Of a DNA stretch of 64,000 nucleotides, positions 36,126 to 46,700 are shown in pieces. Positions within the stretch are counted from its first letter, which is position 1; the number at the start of each line of letters is the position of its first letter. A program made the translations under genes and the position numbers. The DNA is from Candidatus Amulumruptor caecigallinarius (lineage in GTDB: Bacteria > Bacteroidota > Bacteroidia > Bacteroidales > Muribaculaceae): NCBI GenBank assembly GCA_023665605.1, contig JAMPDP010000002.1, forward strand, positions 1-64,000. The letters are read 5' to 3'. The notes beneath the pieces were generated by a model. It was not told the DNA's origin. It made no database searches and saw only the letters and a program-made list of their open reading frames with translations.

Positions 36126-37532
36126 TTATTCGGGCCAACACTCCGTATGCGAGGCTATGGAGGGGATAGTGCGCCGGTGATATACCGGATCATAACCACG
36201 AAGTCGCTGGGATTCATAGTCATGAAGGCAGCGCAAGGCATATTTGCCAAGCACCGACAATGCGGCCAGATTGCAAAGGGTCATCAGTGTCATGGTGACA
36301 TCCGCAAACTGCCATACGAAGCCGAGAGGCTGAATCGCTCCGATAAACACTAACGCTCCCACCAACGCACGGTAGCAATATATGAGCCACTTGCTTTGTC
36401 GGATGAACAGAAGGTTTGTCTCGCCATAGTAGTAGTTCGCCACTATGCTTGTGAAGGCAAAGAAGAATATCGCTATTGCGACAAACGAACTGCCGAACCC
36501 CGCCAATCCTATTGTGGTGTCAAGAGCCTGCTGAGTGAGGACGATGCCCTGCTGAGAGCCGGTCCAGTGGCCGCTGCACAGGATTATGAAAGCCGTAGCG
36601 GAGCATATCAGAAGTGTGTCTGTGAACACGCCGAGGGTCTGAATCAACCCCTGCTTGACCGGGTGTGACACAGTTGCAGTGGCTGCGGCGTTAGGTGCCG
36701 ACCCTTCGCCGGCTTCATTGCTGAAAAGCCCTCGGCGGATGCCTATTGCCATAGCTCCTCCGATACTTCCTCCGGCCACTTGCGAGATGCCGAAGGCTTC
36801 GCCGAAGATAAGCCCGAAAATCTGTGGCAATTTGTCAAGGTTAATCACCATAACGAAGAGTGCCACCACTATATACAGCACAGCCATTACCGGAACAACA
36901 AGCTGACTGAAACGAGCTATACCTGTGATACCGCCGCAAATAATCGCTACAGACAGTGCCGTGAGTATCACAGCAGTTACCATCACAGGCACTCCGAAGG
37001 ATGACGACAGCGACATCGCCACCGTATTACTCTGCACGGAATTGAAAGCGAGTCCGAAAGTCACCGCAATCAGCACGGCGAAAGTCACTGCCCACCAACG
37101 CTTGCCGGTTCCCTTCAGGATATAGTATGCCGGGCCGCCCCGGTAAGAGTCCTTACCCTGCACTTTGAAGAGTTGTGCCAGTGTAGACTCAATGAATGCT
37201 GACGCTGCACCAAGCAGTGCTATGGCCCACATCCAGAAGATTGCTCCGGGACCGCCTAAGGTGATGGCGGTGGCCACCCCGGCGAGGTTACCGACACCTA
37301 CGCGACTGGCGATAGACACGGTGAACGCCTGAAATGAGCTCACATGACGATGATGTGTGGCCGGGGCTTTCGGGTCATTGTCTGACTTCAGGAGCAGCCG
37401 GCACATTTCTCCGAACATACGAAACTGCACGCCCCGTGTGGCAAAAGTGAACCACACCGCTGCTATCAGCAGCGCGATTACCAGGATGTAATCTGTGAGA
37501 ATGGATGAAGCGGTGATGAGAACGTCATTCAT
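36126..37532 (-). CDS. Sodium:alanine symporter family transporter
   Basis: AGCS-family inner-membrane carrier importing alanine or glycine with Na+. 468 residues with about 10-11 membrane helices. Family marks: FTVSIASRVGVGNLAGVATAI, GGPGAIFWMW, SYRGGPAYYI and GLFSNEAGEGSAPNAAATA. It is upstream of metF and downstream of bioD on the same strand. The exact amino acid is not resolvable from sequence. Confidence 0.93.
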   Translation of the reverse strand: MNDVLITASSILTDYILVIALLIAAVWFTFATRGVQFRMFGEMCRLLLKSDNDPKAPATHHRHVSSFQAFTVSIASRVGVGNLAGVATAITLGGPGAIFWMWAIALLGAASAFIESTLAQLFKVQGKDSYRGGPAYYILKGTGKRWWAVTFAVLIAVTFGLAFNSVQSNTVAMSLSSSFGVPVMVTAVILTALSVAIICGGITGIARFSQLVVPVMAVLYIVVALFVMVINLDKLPQIFGLIFGEAFGISQVAGGSIGGAMAIGIRRGLFSNEAGEGSAPNAAATATVSHPVKQGLIQTLGVFTDTLLICSATAFIILCSGHWTGSQQGIVLTQQALDTTIGLAGFGSSFVAIAIFFFAFTSIVANYYYGETNLLFIRQSKWLIYCYRALVGALVFIGAIQPLGFVWQFADVTMTLMTLCNLAALSVLGKYALRCLHDYESQRLRGYDPVYHRRTIPSIASHTECWPE

Positions 37533-37586
37533 AATATTCTTAAATGCCTCTGCACCCGTATTGGTTCACCCTGCGACAGGCTATAT

Positions 37587-38231
37587 TCAATCTCCCAATG
37601 TGATGACAGGACAGAGTTGCATCTCCACACCCGGGAACTCTCGCTTGAGGTACTCCCCTATCCATCTCTTTGTGTCTGTCGAGATTTCAGGGTCGGTGTC
37701 GTAATAAGTGTTATACATCACGCTATCCAGTATCAGCCTGCGGCTTTTGATGGCTTCAAGCGAGAGCACAGTGTGGTTGATACTGCCGAGGCGTCCGTTT
37801 GTCACGAGGATTACGGGCATCTCCCGTTGAGCCACGTAGTCAATGGTTAGCATGGTTGTCGTAAGCGGTACGGCCAAGCCTCCGGCACCCTCCACAAGAA
37901 CCACATCATAGCGCTCTGCGAGCCGGGCTATGGCAGTGTCAATAGCTTCGAAGTCTATCGGCCGGCCATCAATGCGGCTTGCAAGATCTGGAGAAGCCGG
38001 ATAACTGAAAATCTGCGGTGAGGTGAGCAGGTCCGAATCTTCGGGCAAATTATGACCCATTATTGCGCGATGCACCTCGATATCCTCGGAACGGCCAACA
38101 TTACCGGTCTGAATAAACTTGAGGGTGGCCACACGCTCTCCCTTGCGTTCAAGTTGCGCGGCAAGCCATCCGGTGACATAGCTCTTCCCGGCATCTGTAT
38201 CAATGCCGCTTATGAAAACTGTCTTTCCCAT
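37587..38231 (-). CDS. bioD: Dethiobiotin synthase
   Basis: Closes the ureido ring of biotin's precursor using CO2 and ATP. 214 residues with P-loop GIDTDAGKSYVTGW (9-22) and VEGAGGLAVPL. It follows the bioG-bioC gene by 21 nt. bioA and bioB are not in the window. Confidence 0.95.
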   Translation of the reverse strand: MGKTVFISGIDTDAGKSYVTGWLAAQLERKGERVATLKFIQTGNVGRSEDIEVHRAIMGHNLPEDSDLLTSPQIFSYPASPDLASRIDGRPIDFEAIDTAIARLAERYDVVLVEGAGGLAVPLTTTMLTIDYVAQREMPVILVTNGRLGSINHTVLSLEAIKSRRLILDSVMYNTYYDTDPEISTDTKRWIGEYLKREFPGVEMQLCPVITLGD

Positions 38232-38252
38232 TAGCGTGGTGATGAGATTGAA

Positions 38253-39593
38253 TTATGGTTTTTTAAATATCAGATAGATAGGACGATAAGTGAGTCTGGC
38301 AGGGCTGTCATCACTTAAGAATGTCCTTAGACCACGTCCCGAGCCGCCCAGTGCATTGACACCGGTGAGCCGCAGATGTTCCAGTAGATGCTTCGGTGAG
38401 GGGAAGTCAATGCTGATGGCATCCTCCTCCACGAGCAGCGGTTCGAGATTGGCTTGTACGGCCCAAGAAAGAGCTTCGGATGCCGTCGGCAGAGGGAGTG
38501 CGGTGGTTTGAAACGGTCTCAGTTCAGGGAAGTGGCCCTCGGAGAATGTGGACATCACCATCAACCCGCCGGAGCGCAGCTTGCCTGCTGCTCGCTTGAC
38601 GAATGCCTGTGGCGAATTGAACCATTGCAAAGCTGACGCACCGGCTACCACATCCAGTGACTCTCCCGGAAAGTCAATAATGGCTGTCTCTGCATCACAA
38701 ACTCTGATGTCAGGACTTACTGCAGCGATATCTGTCAGAAACAGTCGTGCCGGTGAAAAGATGTCTCTATATAACGATGTGAAGTAGCCGGTACCGACAC
38801 CGAACTCCAGAATATCAGTTCCTGTGCTGCTGTCAAAGGCACGCCATCGGTCCAGTAGCTTCTCGGCGATAACACGCTGAGGTGTCGCATTGCCTGAGTA
38901 TGTCTCGGCAGCCCTCTCAAAGCGGCTTTTCACCAATTCCTTGTTGCGGTATGTAACAGCCAGCAGCTTGTTGAAGTCAGGGAAATGGTCACCCGATAAC
39001 TCCCTCACTGCGGGATGGCTCTCCCAACAACTCTCCTGCGAGCGACCTGGAATAATCTTATCCTCCGGATTGATATAAACGCGGTCAAACAGGGTCAAGG
39101 GATAGTGACTGTCCGGGAAACAGCCGAAGGCTTCCAGCTCAGCCCGCAAACTGTCTGTCGACCGCTCGGGAAGCACGGTCTGAAACTGCCGGAACCTGTC
39201 AGCCGAGGCAAACATGCGGCGGTAGAACTTATACATGCTGCGCTCGCTTATATTGGCAAGTGTGCCTTCATAGAGAGCTCTCGGCATACCCACCACGTCA
39301 TCCACCGGCTTCATAACACCGTTCACGGCCACGCGGGCTGTGAGAGTAAGTGTTTCGGTGGTATTGACTATGAAACGAGCGGCAGCGGCTACACCATATG
39401 ACCACGCAACTATCCCGACCTCCTGATACTGCCGAAAGTGAGCCGGTTCGGGTATATCTCCGTCATACCCCCAGGCAACATAGAGGTCATATCCCGGCAA
39501 CGACAATTCGCGGAAAGGATTGGCATCCATCCCCCATCCGGCGAATATGATAAAGGCACGGCTGTTGCCGTGAGTAATCTGTTCTACTGTCAT
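38253..39593 (-). CDS. bioG-bioC: Fused pimeloyl-ACP methyl ester esterase and malonyl-ACP methyltransferase
   Basis: One 446-residue chain carries both enzymes that open and close the disguised fatty-acid route to pimelate. Residues 1-213 are BioG (DUF452): AGWGMD near the start, nucleophile S65 in VAWSYGV, likely His203 in GDHFPDF. Residues about 217-446 are BioC: KSRFERAAETYSGNATPQ, SAM motif ILEFGVGTGYF (261-271), then GASALQWF. In this order the esterase that ends the cycle precedes the methyltransferase that begins it. The start overlaps the bioF stop (ATGA). Confidence 0.9.
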   Translation of the reverse strand: MTVEQITHGNSRAFIIFAGWGMDANPFRELSLPGYDLYVAWGYDGDIPEPAHFRQYQEVGIVAWSYGVAAAARFIVNTTETLTLTARVAVNGVMKPVDDVVGMPRALYEGTLANISERSMYKFYRRMFASADRFRQFQTVLPERSTDSLRAELEAFGCFPDSHYPLTLFDRVYINPEDKIIPGRSQESCWESHPAVRELSGDHFPDFNKLLAVTYRNKELVKSRFERAAETYSGNATPQRVIAEKLLDRWRAFDSSTGTDILEFGVGTGYFTSLYRDIFSPARLFLTDIAAVSPDIRVCDAETAIIDFPGESLDVVAGASALQWFNSPQAFVKRAAGKLRSGGLMVMSTFSEGHFPELRPFQTTALPLPTASEALSWAVQANLEPLLVEEDAISIDFPSPKHLLEHLRLTGVNALGGSGRGLRTFLSDDSPARLTYRPIYLIFKKP

Positions 39594-40717
39594 CGGTCAC
39601 GGAGCGAAAGGATTGCACTTGCCACACGGTCTATCTCCTCAGTCGAGAGTGATGCACTTAGCGAAATGCGCAGTCGCTCCGTACCCGGTGGCACCGTAGG
39701 CGTCCGTATAGGCAATATCTTGATGGAATAATCATCAAGCAGCCTCTTCGACACCCTGACGGTTTCCGCGGCATCCCCAATGATATAGGGTATGATGTGC
39801 GAATGGAGCCCCGGCAAACCCAACTTCTCGGACAGGCGGACTCCAAGAGCCGCAAGACGGTCGCGCTGCTCATCACACAGCAAACTGTGTTGCAGCACGT
39901 GTTGTGTCCATGCCACACATATCGGAGGCAATGCCGTGGAGAAGATGAAGCTGCGCGCTCTGTTCACTGCCACATCCCGAATTAAACCATCCATTACGGC
40001 AAATGCACCCTGTGAAGCTAATGCTTTGCCAAATGTACCTACCACCACGTCAACTTCATGCGGTGACTTTGAGGCTGCCACCAACCCGAGCCCGCGAGGG
40101 CCTGTGGCGCCGACAGCATGCGCCTCATCAACATAGAGCATCACTTGCGGGTAACGTCGTTTCAAGTCAATGAGTGCATCTATGTCCGCCCGGTCGCCAT
40201 CCATACTGTAAACACTCTCCACAATCACCAACAGCCGCTCTGCTGATGAATGTTTCCGTATAAGCCGTTCCAGATGTGTCAGGTCGTTGTGGCGCCACCG
40301 CTCGAACGGTGCCCCGCTTAGCTTGATGCCGTCTATGATGCTGGCATGCACAAGCTTGTCTGCCAGAATCACTGTGTCGGAGTCAGCAAGGGCACTGACC
40401 AATCCCGTATTGGCATGATAACCGCTGTTGAACAGCAGGGCAGGTCGGCCGTATAGATCTTCAAGGCGTGCCTCCAGACGTTCAAACTCCCGACGGTCGG
40501 CGGCAAGAAGTCGGGCGGACGATGCTGTCATGGCAAGACCTTGATTTGCGGTGTCTGCGAAGAATGACTCACGCAGTTTTCGGTCAGCTGCGAAGCCCAT
40601 ATAGTCATTTAGAGAAAGGTCAAGGAGAGAGGCTTCATCGCCGGTGCTGTGGAGAGCCGCTGTGGAGCGGAAGTTGCCGTCAGCTTTCAACCGGTCTGTA
40701 TAAGCCTTATAGTTCAT
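39590..40717 (-). CDS. bioF: 8-amino-7-oxononanoate synthase
   Basis: PLP enzyme condensing pimeloyl-thioester with alanine, the first step of biotin ring assembly. 375 residues; marks are LDLSLNDYMGFAAD, the cofactor region DEAHAVGATGPRGLG and the PLP Lys in VGTFGKALASQG. ATG 40717 overlaps the sprA stop (ATGA), an unexpected coupling to a type IX secretion gene. The next gene is the bioG-bioC fusion, also with a 4-nt overlap. Confidence 0.95.
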   Translation of the reverse strand: MNYKAYTDRLKADGNFRSTAALHSTGDEASLLDLSLNDYMGFAADRKLRESFFADTANQGLAMTASSARLLAADRREFERLEARLEDLYGRPALLFNSGYHANTGLVSALADSDTVILADKLVHASIIDGIKLSGAPFERWRHNDLTHLERLIRKHSSAERLLVIVESVYSMDGDRADIDALIDLKRRYPQVMLYVDEAHAVGATGPRGLGLVAASKSPHEVDVVVGTFGKALASQGAFAVMDGLIRDVAVNRARSFIFSTALPPICVAWTQHVLQHSLLCDEQRDRLAALGVRLSEKLGLPGLHSHIIPYIIGDAAETVRVSKRLLDDYSIKILPIRTPTVPPGTERLRISLSASLSTEEIDRVASAILSLRDR

Positions 40718-43700
40718 TGTGCCAGAGTGACATTGAGTGACAGTCCGTATTGCGAGTTGGTTGTTGGGAAAGCGGAATTGGTTACGATGGGGGTGTTAAT
40801 CTGATGATCGAAGAATGCGCCGAGGGTGATACGGCGTGACATCACGTAGTTGGCCGTAAAGTTGATGCCTATGGTAGATGTGCCGTTGGTGGCTTGGGTA
40901 AAGCGATTGGCAATGTTGCGAATCAATGCTTGTGTCACCTGCCATGAGAAGTCTGCCTGAAGGGTGAGGTCATTGCTGACGCCGGTCTGGGAACCGCGCA
41001 TTTTCAGCACGGTGTTGAAGTTCTTTATGACATAACCCGCGCCAACGGTGAGCCCCTTGGAGGTTGCCTCCACCACCTGTCCGGCTGAGGTGTTGAGTGT
41101 GAGCGTGCGTTGGTCGCGCCACTCGGCATTGACGTTAATGTCGTTGTTCATGGTCACGCTCAGACCTATCAGCGGAGCGAACCTTTCAGTGATGGCCACG
41201 GATGATATGTTGTAGGCCGATGACGGAAGAGGACAACCGTTGATTTCGTCGTAGATGAAGCCGCGCTTGCTTCCGTCCATCCCGACGTAGGTGAGATGAC
41301 TTGTGTATGAACCCACCGAATAGGTGCACTGATAGGCATGTGTCAGGGTAAACGTCTTGAACCACTGACGCATGTTACCCAGGTTGACGAAACCGTCATA
41401 TGTCACGCGCCAGTTGGGGAGGATGGCTCCGAGACCCGGGAACACGTCGAGATACTGTTTCTCGGGATTGCGCCCGGTGTAAGCTGCAAGGAAGGCGGGA
41501 ATGAGGACATCGCTGCTGGTGGCACTTGCACCATGCTCAGGATTATAGGGCTGCCCGGCATAGGTAGTGGCCTCCTCGCCGAAGAAGCCGGTGACCGGGT
41601 ATGTCATGCCGGCAAACTGCGAGTCGAAGCGGCGCTTGATGATGGGGATATTATCGCAGAATGTCTCGAACGCATCGCTCCTGTAATTGTTCTTGTCGCT
41701 GAAGCTGCGAAGTGCTGTGGCTATGGCCACGTGGGTTTTTGTGTAAGATCCTGAATAGGTGGTAGGTTCCTGTGCATACATGAACTGCACCGAACTGGTG
41801 CGATTGTCTGTGCGGTTGCCGGTCAGCTGCACCTTGAAGCCTTTGAACAGTTCAAGATTAAGTTCCACGTTGAATTCATCCGTGGTGTTGAACACTGCCG
41901 GTGATGTCTGGCCTCCGTCTGTCATCAGCCAGCCGTTGCTCTTGGCTTTGTTCAAGTAACTCTGATCGGTGAAACCGAAGGCAAATGCCATACCCGGAGC
42001 CATCGGGCCGTAGCCGAGATTTTGTCCGAAGATGTCGCCGGCATTGGGGATAAACAGCGGGATGTTGCTGGTGTTGGTACGCCGCCACTTCACACTAATA
42101 TTGCGCGGACTCATCAGCAGACGTGTTGAGTAAGCAAGAGCCTCGGTCCAGAATGTCTTCTCGTCCTTGATAATCTCCGTAACCGTGAATTTTAGCGACT
42201 GGGTTCCGTGGGTAAGGACGTTGACGGTATTGGCATCCACAACTTTCGTGCGTATCTCAAACGGTTCCCCTTGTGGTGTTACAGCCACCACGTTAACCTT
42301 CTTGGTGCGCAGGTTGTGGCGGATGGTGAGCACTGTGTCGGGCTTCAGGGCGAAGGTGCGTTCATATTTGCGTGGCTTGCGCTCAGGCGCTTTGTTACGG
42401 CTGTTGGCAAAGCGCTGGTTAATCTGCTTGGTATATGCGAACTTATTGAAGATGGACTCCAGATTGATACGCCCGTTGGCACCCCATGCACCGCGGTTGG
42501 CTATATTGTTGCCCACGTTGATGCCGGCCACGGTGGCTCCGCGGTCCCATGTATAGTTTGACGCATAGTTCACATCTGCCGTGAGCCAGTCAAGCACGGG
42601 GATTCGTGAGAAGGGTGCCTTGTAGGTTGCGGTGAAGTTCTGGTTATAGTTCCACGGTGTGCCCATGTGCAGAAGGCTCTGCCAAACAGTGTCACGCCAC
42701 TCGCGGTACTTGTCCGGGAACAGCTTGCGGTTCACGGCTCCCATAGTCTCCTCGATGCGTGCCTTGGTGTTGGTGTCTATATTGAAGCTGAGTGACTTTG
42801 TGAGGTTCCACGACAGCTGGAACTGTCGATCCCAGTAAAACTCCTTGCGAGCAGACACGGGGAGCATCTGCGTCTGCATGGCATCGCCAAGTTCATAGTC
42901 AGCGCGGGCCTGGGTCTCGAAATAGTCACGCGTGATGGTGTTGAAGATCGAGATGTTGGACGGCAGATAGTTGAGCTCCCAGTCTTTGATGAACCGGAGG
43001 TTGCGGTTTTTGCTCTTTATGAAATTGAACGGCTTCCATCCTTTCACATAAGGGGTGTAACTGTAAAGGAGTGCCCCGGAGTAATGGTTGTCATACTCAT
43101 GGTCAGTGGTCGGGTCGCGGAAATCCTTCTTGCTGAATGAGAAATTGACCGTAAAGTTGGCCGGATCCCAAGGCTTGGGAGTCTGAGCCTGGCGCTCGAA
43201 GCGGAGCCCGGAGAGTGAGAAGTTCTGATTGACGGTGCGCGTGATCGAGTAATCCTTGATGTTCTGTTTCTCCTCCTCGGTCTGGGCATCGTCAATGGCA
43301 TCCGTCAGGAGCACATCGGGATCAAGCGGATTGTATTTCGGAGTGGTCTTCTCCGTGGCATATGAGTAATACACCGGAGCTTTGAGCTTGGCTTTCTCAG
43401 GCACGAAACGTCCGAGGTCGGCCTGAACGGCAACATTGTAATTCTCATACTTGTCCATGCGGCGGTTGTTAAGGCTCTGGTCCACGGAGCCGAACCCGTC
43501 GGTCTCTATGTGGCCGGCAAAGTTCACCTGAGCCACGTCACTGATGCCGAGATTGGCATTGACTTTGGCCGCCCAACCACCATCATTCTCAAAGTCGGTG
43601 ACGCGAAGCTCATTGAGCCACACGGTTGCCTCAAGATTGCGCTGTGTGTTGTTGCGCAGACCCACGAGCATGGTCTTCACATTGCTCAACGACGGGTTGC

Positions 43701-46700
43701 CGAGCACACGCATTATGGCACCCGGTTTCTCATCGTCCATCTTGTGATAGACCGTGTTATAGGCTACTCCGGGCTGCCCCGCAGTCTTCTCACGGTTACG
43801 TTCGCGTTTGAGGTCAATAAGCCTCTGGAGTTCGAGGTCAAGATAGTTGCTAAGCGGCCACACGCGCTCACGGTCGGTGCTGCTTTCATTGGAGTACACG
43901 CCCGGAGGTGTCACGCTCAGGGGTAGTTCATACTCATAATAGTTGTTTTTGGCATCCGTGCCGAGGCGGATGAAAAGCGACAGGTCGCCATTTCCGAGCT
44001 GGGCGTGGCTGTTCTCTATCGCTTCTTCATGCACCCACATCTGCAGCCGTTTATAGTTGCGCAGGTCAAGCGATGACGGACGGTAGATGGCTCGCTCGGC
44101 TCCGGCAGGGAGGTCGCGCACTGTCAGTGCAAGCGACTGCTCATTGAGCTGAGTGGCATTGTTTTGACCGGGGTCAACCTGGCGGGTCACACCGGGAGGC
44201 AGCACGTAGTTTACGGGGCGCTTGGTGGAATTCTCCTCAATGTTGACTACCGACGAGCTCATCTGACCCTCGGCTGGTACACTCCCGGGGGTATCGAGAC
44301 GGTACTTGTAAGGACGCCACTCTCCGCGCATCAGTTCAAGTTCGGCAAAACGCAGATGCGTGATGGCATCAAAGTTGGTGAGATACATCCTCATGAAGCG
44401 GATGCTCGAAAAGTTCTTGATTGTACCCTTCTGCGCGGTGTACTCACTCAGGGGGACCTTGAAGTGATACCATTTGACAGACTGCATCTCACCATTTTGG
44501 GTGAGCACCTGCGCCTCGTTGACCTCTGTGAGAAAGCCGTTGCAGTCACCCACTTCCATATTGCGCTTCCCCTCGGGGAACTGGATGGTGTATTCAAAGT
44601 AGTTGTCGCTCTCATTGAGCGTGTTATCCTGGTTGATGTCCTCCACATCAGGGGTGTTACGCGAAGACTGGTAACCGCTGTATGGCGCATCCTCGGGCGG
44701 CAGGGAGTTCCCCTCAAGACCATTGTACTTCTTGTAACGTTCAAGCACACCGAGGTTTTGCTCGTCATAATCTGCCCCGAGGAAGTAATGGTAGTCATCG
44801 GCAGCAGGGTCAATTAGAACATCCTGCGGCACTGTGCCGGTCTTGGTGCGCACCTTCTCCACAAATCCTGCATATGCGGGGAATGTGCGCTCCATCTCGT
44901 CATTGAGCCCGTCGATACCCACATCCTGAATGGTGCGGGCGGTGGTGTTGTTGTCAAAGGCATATGACAGCGAGGCGTTGGATGCAACACGGCCCCAGAC
45001 GGTGGAGTCCATCAGAGCGGCATTGTTGTCAACGGGCACGCCGTTCTCATAGCTCTTGCGACCGTCGCGCAGAATATCCTCGCTGATGTCGCCGAACTGT
45101 ATCACAATTTTGCCGCCTCCCGAGGGAATCTCTGAACCGTCTCCCTTCCAATCCATGTAAGGATCCATCAGCCAGAATTGCAAATACTCCACATTACTGG
45201 CCTCAAAGTCGGTGGTCTCCATCTTTCGCATGATGCCACCCCAGTTGCCTTGTTTGAAGGCCGGTGTCACTTCTTCGGGGGGATAGAAGTCCGGATTAAC
45301 ATTATAAGGGCCACGCTCGCCCGGATAATACGTAAGGTTTAGTGTCTGGATTACGTTGGACTCTCCATAGGTGAGCGTACGTCCGGGGAACACTTCCTCT
45401 ACCCTCACTTCTCGGATGTAAGGATTGGAGAGCATATCGCGATTGCCGCGCACGCCCGGAGGGGCACTGTTGGAGTTCTGGCTGGTGAACAGTTGGTCTA
45501 TATAATACCAGTTGAGCAGTGCCCTGCGCTTGCCACTCTCCAGGTCGCCGGTCAGCCCGTATGCACTACCCATGGGGTTGGTAAATGGCGAGGAGCTTAG
45601 CTGCCATGCCGAGGGAGAGCGCAGGTCTATGCCATAGAGCGTGCTCTCGAAGTCGTCGATATATGAACTCCCCTTGTTGGAGCCGGAGGCGGCGTTGTGT
45701 GGCAACAGCTGCGCGAACTCACCCTGCACGTTGAAACTCGACGGCTGGGTGGCATTGACGGTGGGTATCTTGTTGAGAAGGTTGGTCAGCCAGTTGAAAT
45801 TGGTGTTGTAAGCGAAGTTGAGACCCCAGATGGTGTTGTTGACCACCTCGTTGCCGATATTCACCTTCTCTGTCAGTGCCTTCTCGGAGTAGTGCATCAC
45901 CGTGGCTCCGATGCTGAAATCCTTGTTGAACTTGTAGTCAAGGTTAAGCCCGACAAGGGTTTTGCGCTGCATGGAGAATAGATTTTGATTCTCCAGGGTC
46001 ACGTTGACGCTTTGGCCGGAGTCTATGATGCTCTGGTTCGTGATGGTGACGATGCCCATAGAGTAGTCAACGGTATAGTCCGTGTTCTCAGTAAGCGTCT
46101 GGCCGCCGGCAGTGACAACCACTGACCCTCGGGGCACGTTGGCGGCATTGAGGCGGATAGTGGCTCCTGACGAGGCCTGATAGTGGCCGCTCATCGTGTA
46201 GAGGTTGGAGTTGCGGCTCTCGCTGCACTCCGAGGGCAAGCTCGTGTAGAGGTCGTAATAGCAATAATCATCGGGGTCTGTGCCCGGAGAAAGCGCTCGT
46301 ATGCGCTCTGCCAGGTATTCGCCGAAAGGCTCTGTTACGGGGAATATGATTTTACCCAGCTGCGAATTGACTGTATAGCCCTCTATGTAGTCGAAGAATC
46401 CGTCGGAACTCCCTTCAAGGTTGGTATCAAGACGGTCAAGACCGAGCACCTGAAGCAGGGTGCGGTCGGTCATGCCGGAAGCCGGCAGATAATTCTGAAA
46501 CACGTTCCCCTGCGAAGAGTTCAGATACTTGATGTCCAACTTGAAGTTGGTTCGCTCAAGTGAGTATGCGCCAAGCGAATAGACATTGCGCATCATCAGC
46601 TTCCAGTTCTTAAGCTCGGGTGTGATCTGGTTGGTCTTCAACAGCTTTATGACGAGCGGTCTCCCGGTCTCCGATACCTGACTGGAGAGCTGCCCCACGG

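Noticed and set aside
46183-46563. Plus-strand frames opposite sprA (several over 100 codons)
   Set aside because: Long antisense frames are expected in GC-rich coding DNA; none has a credible start context or content.
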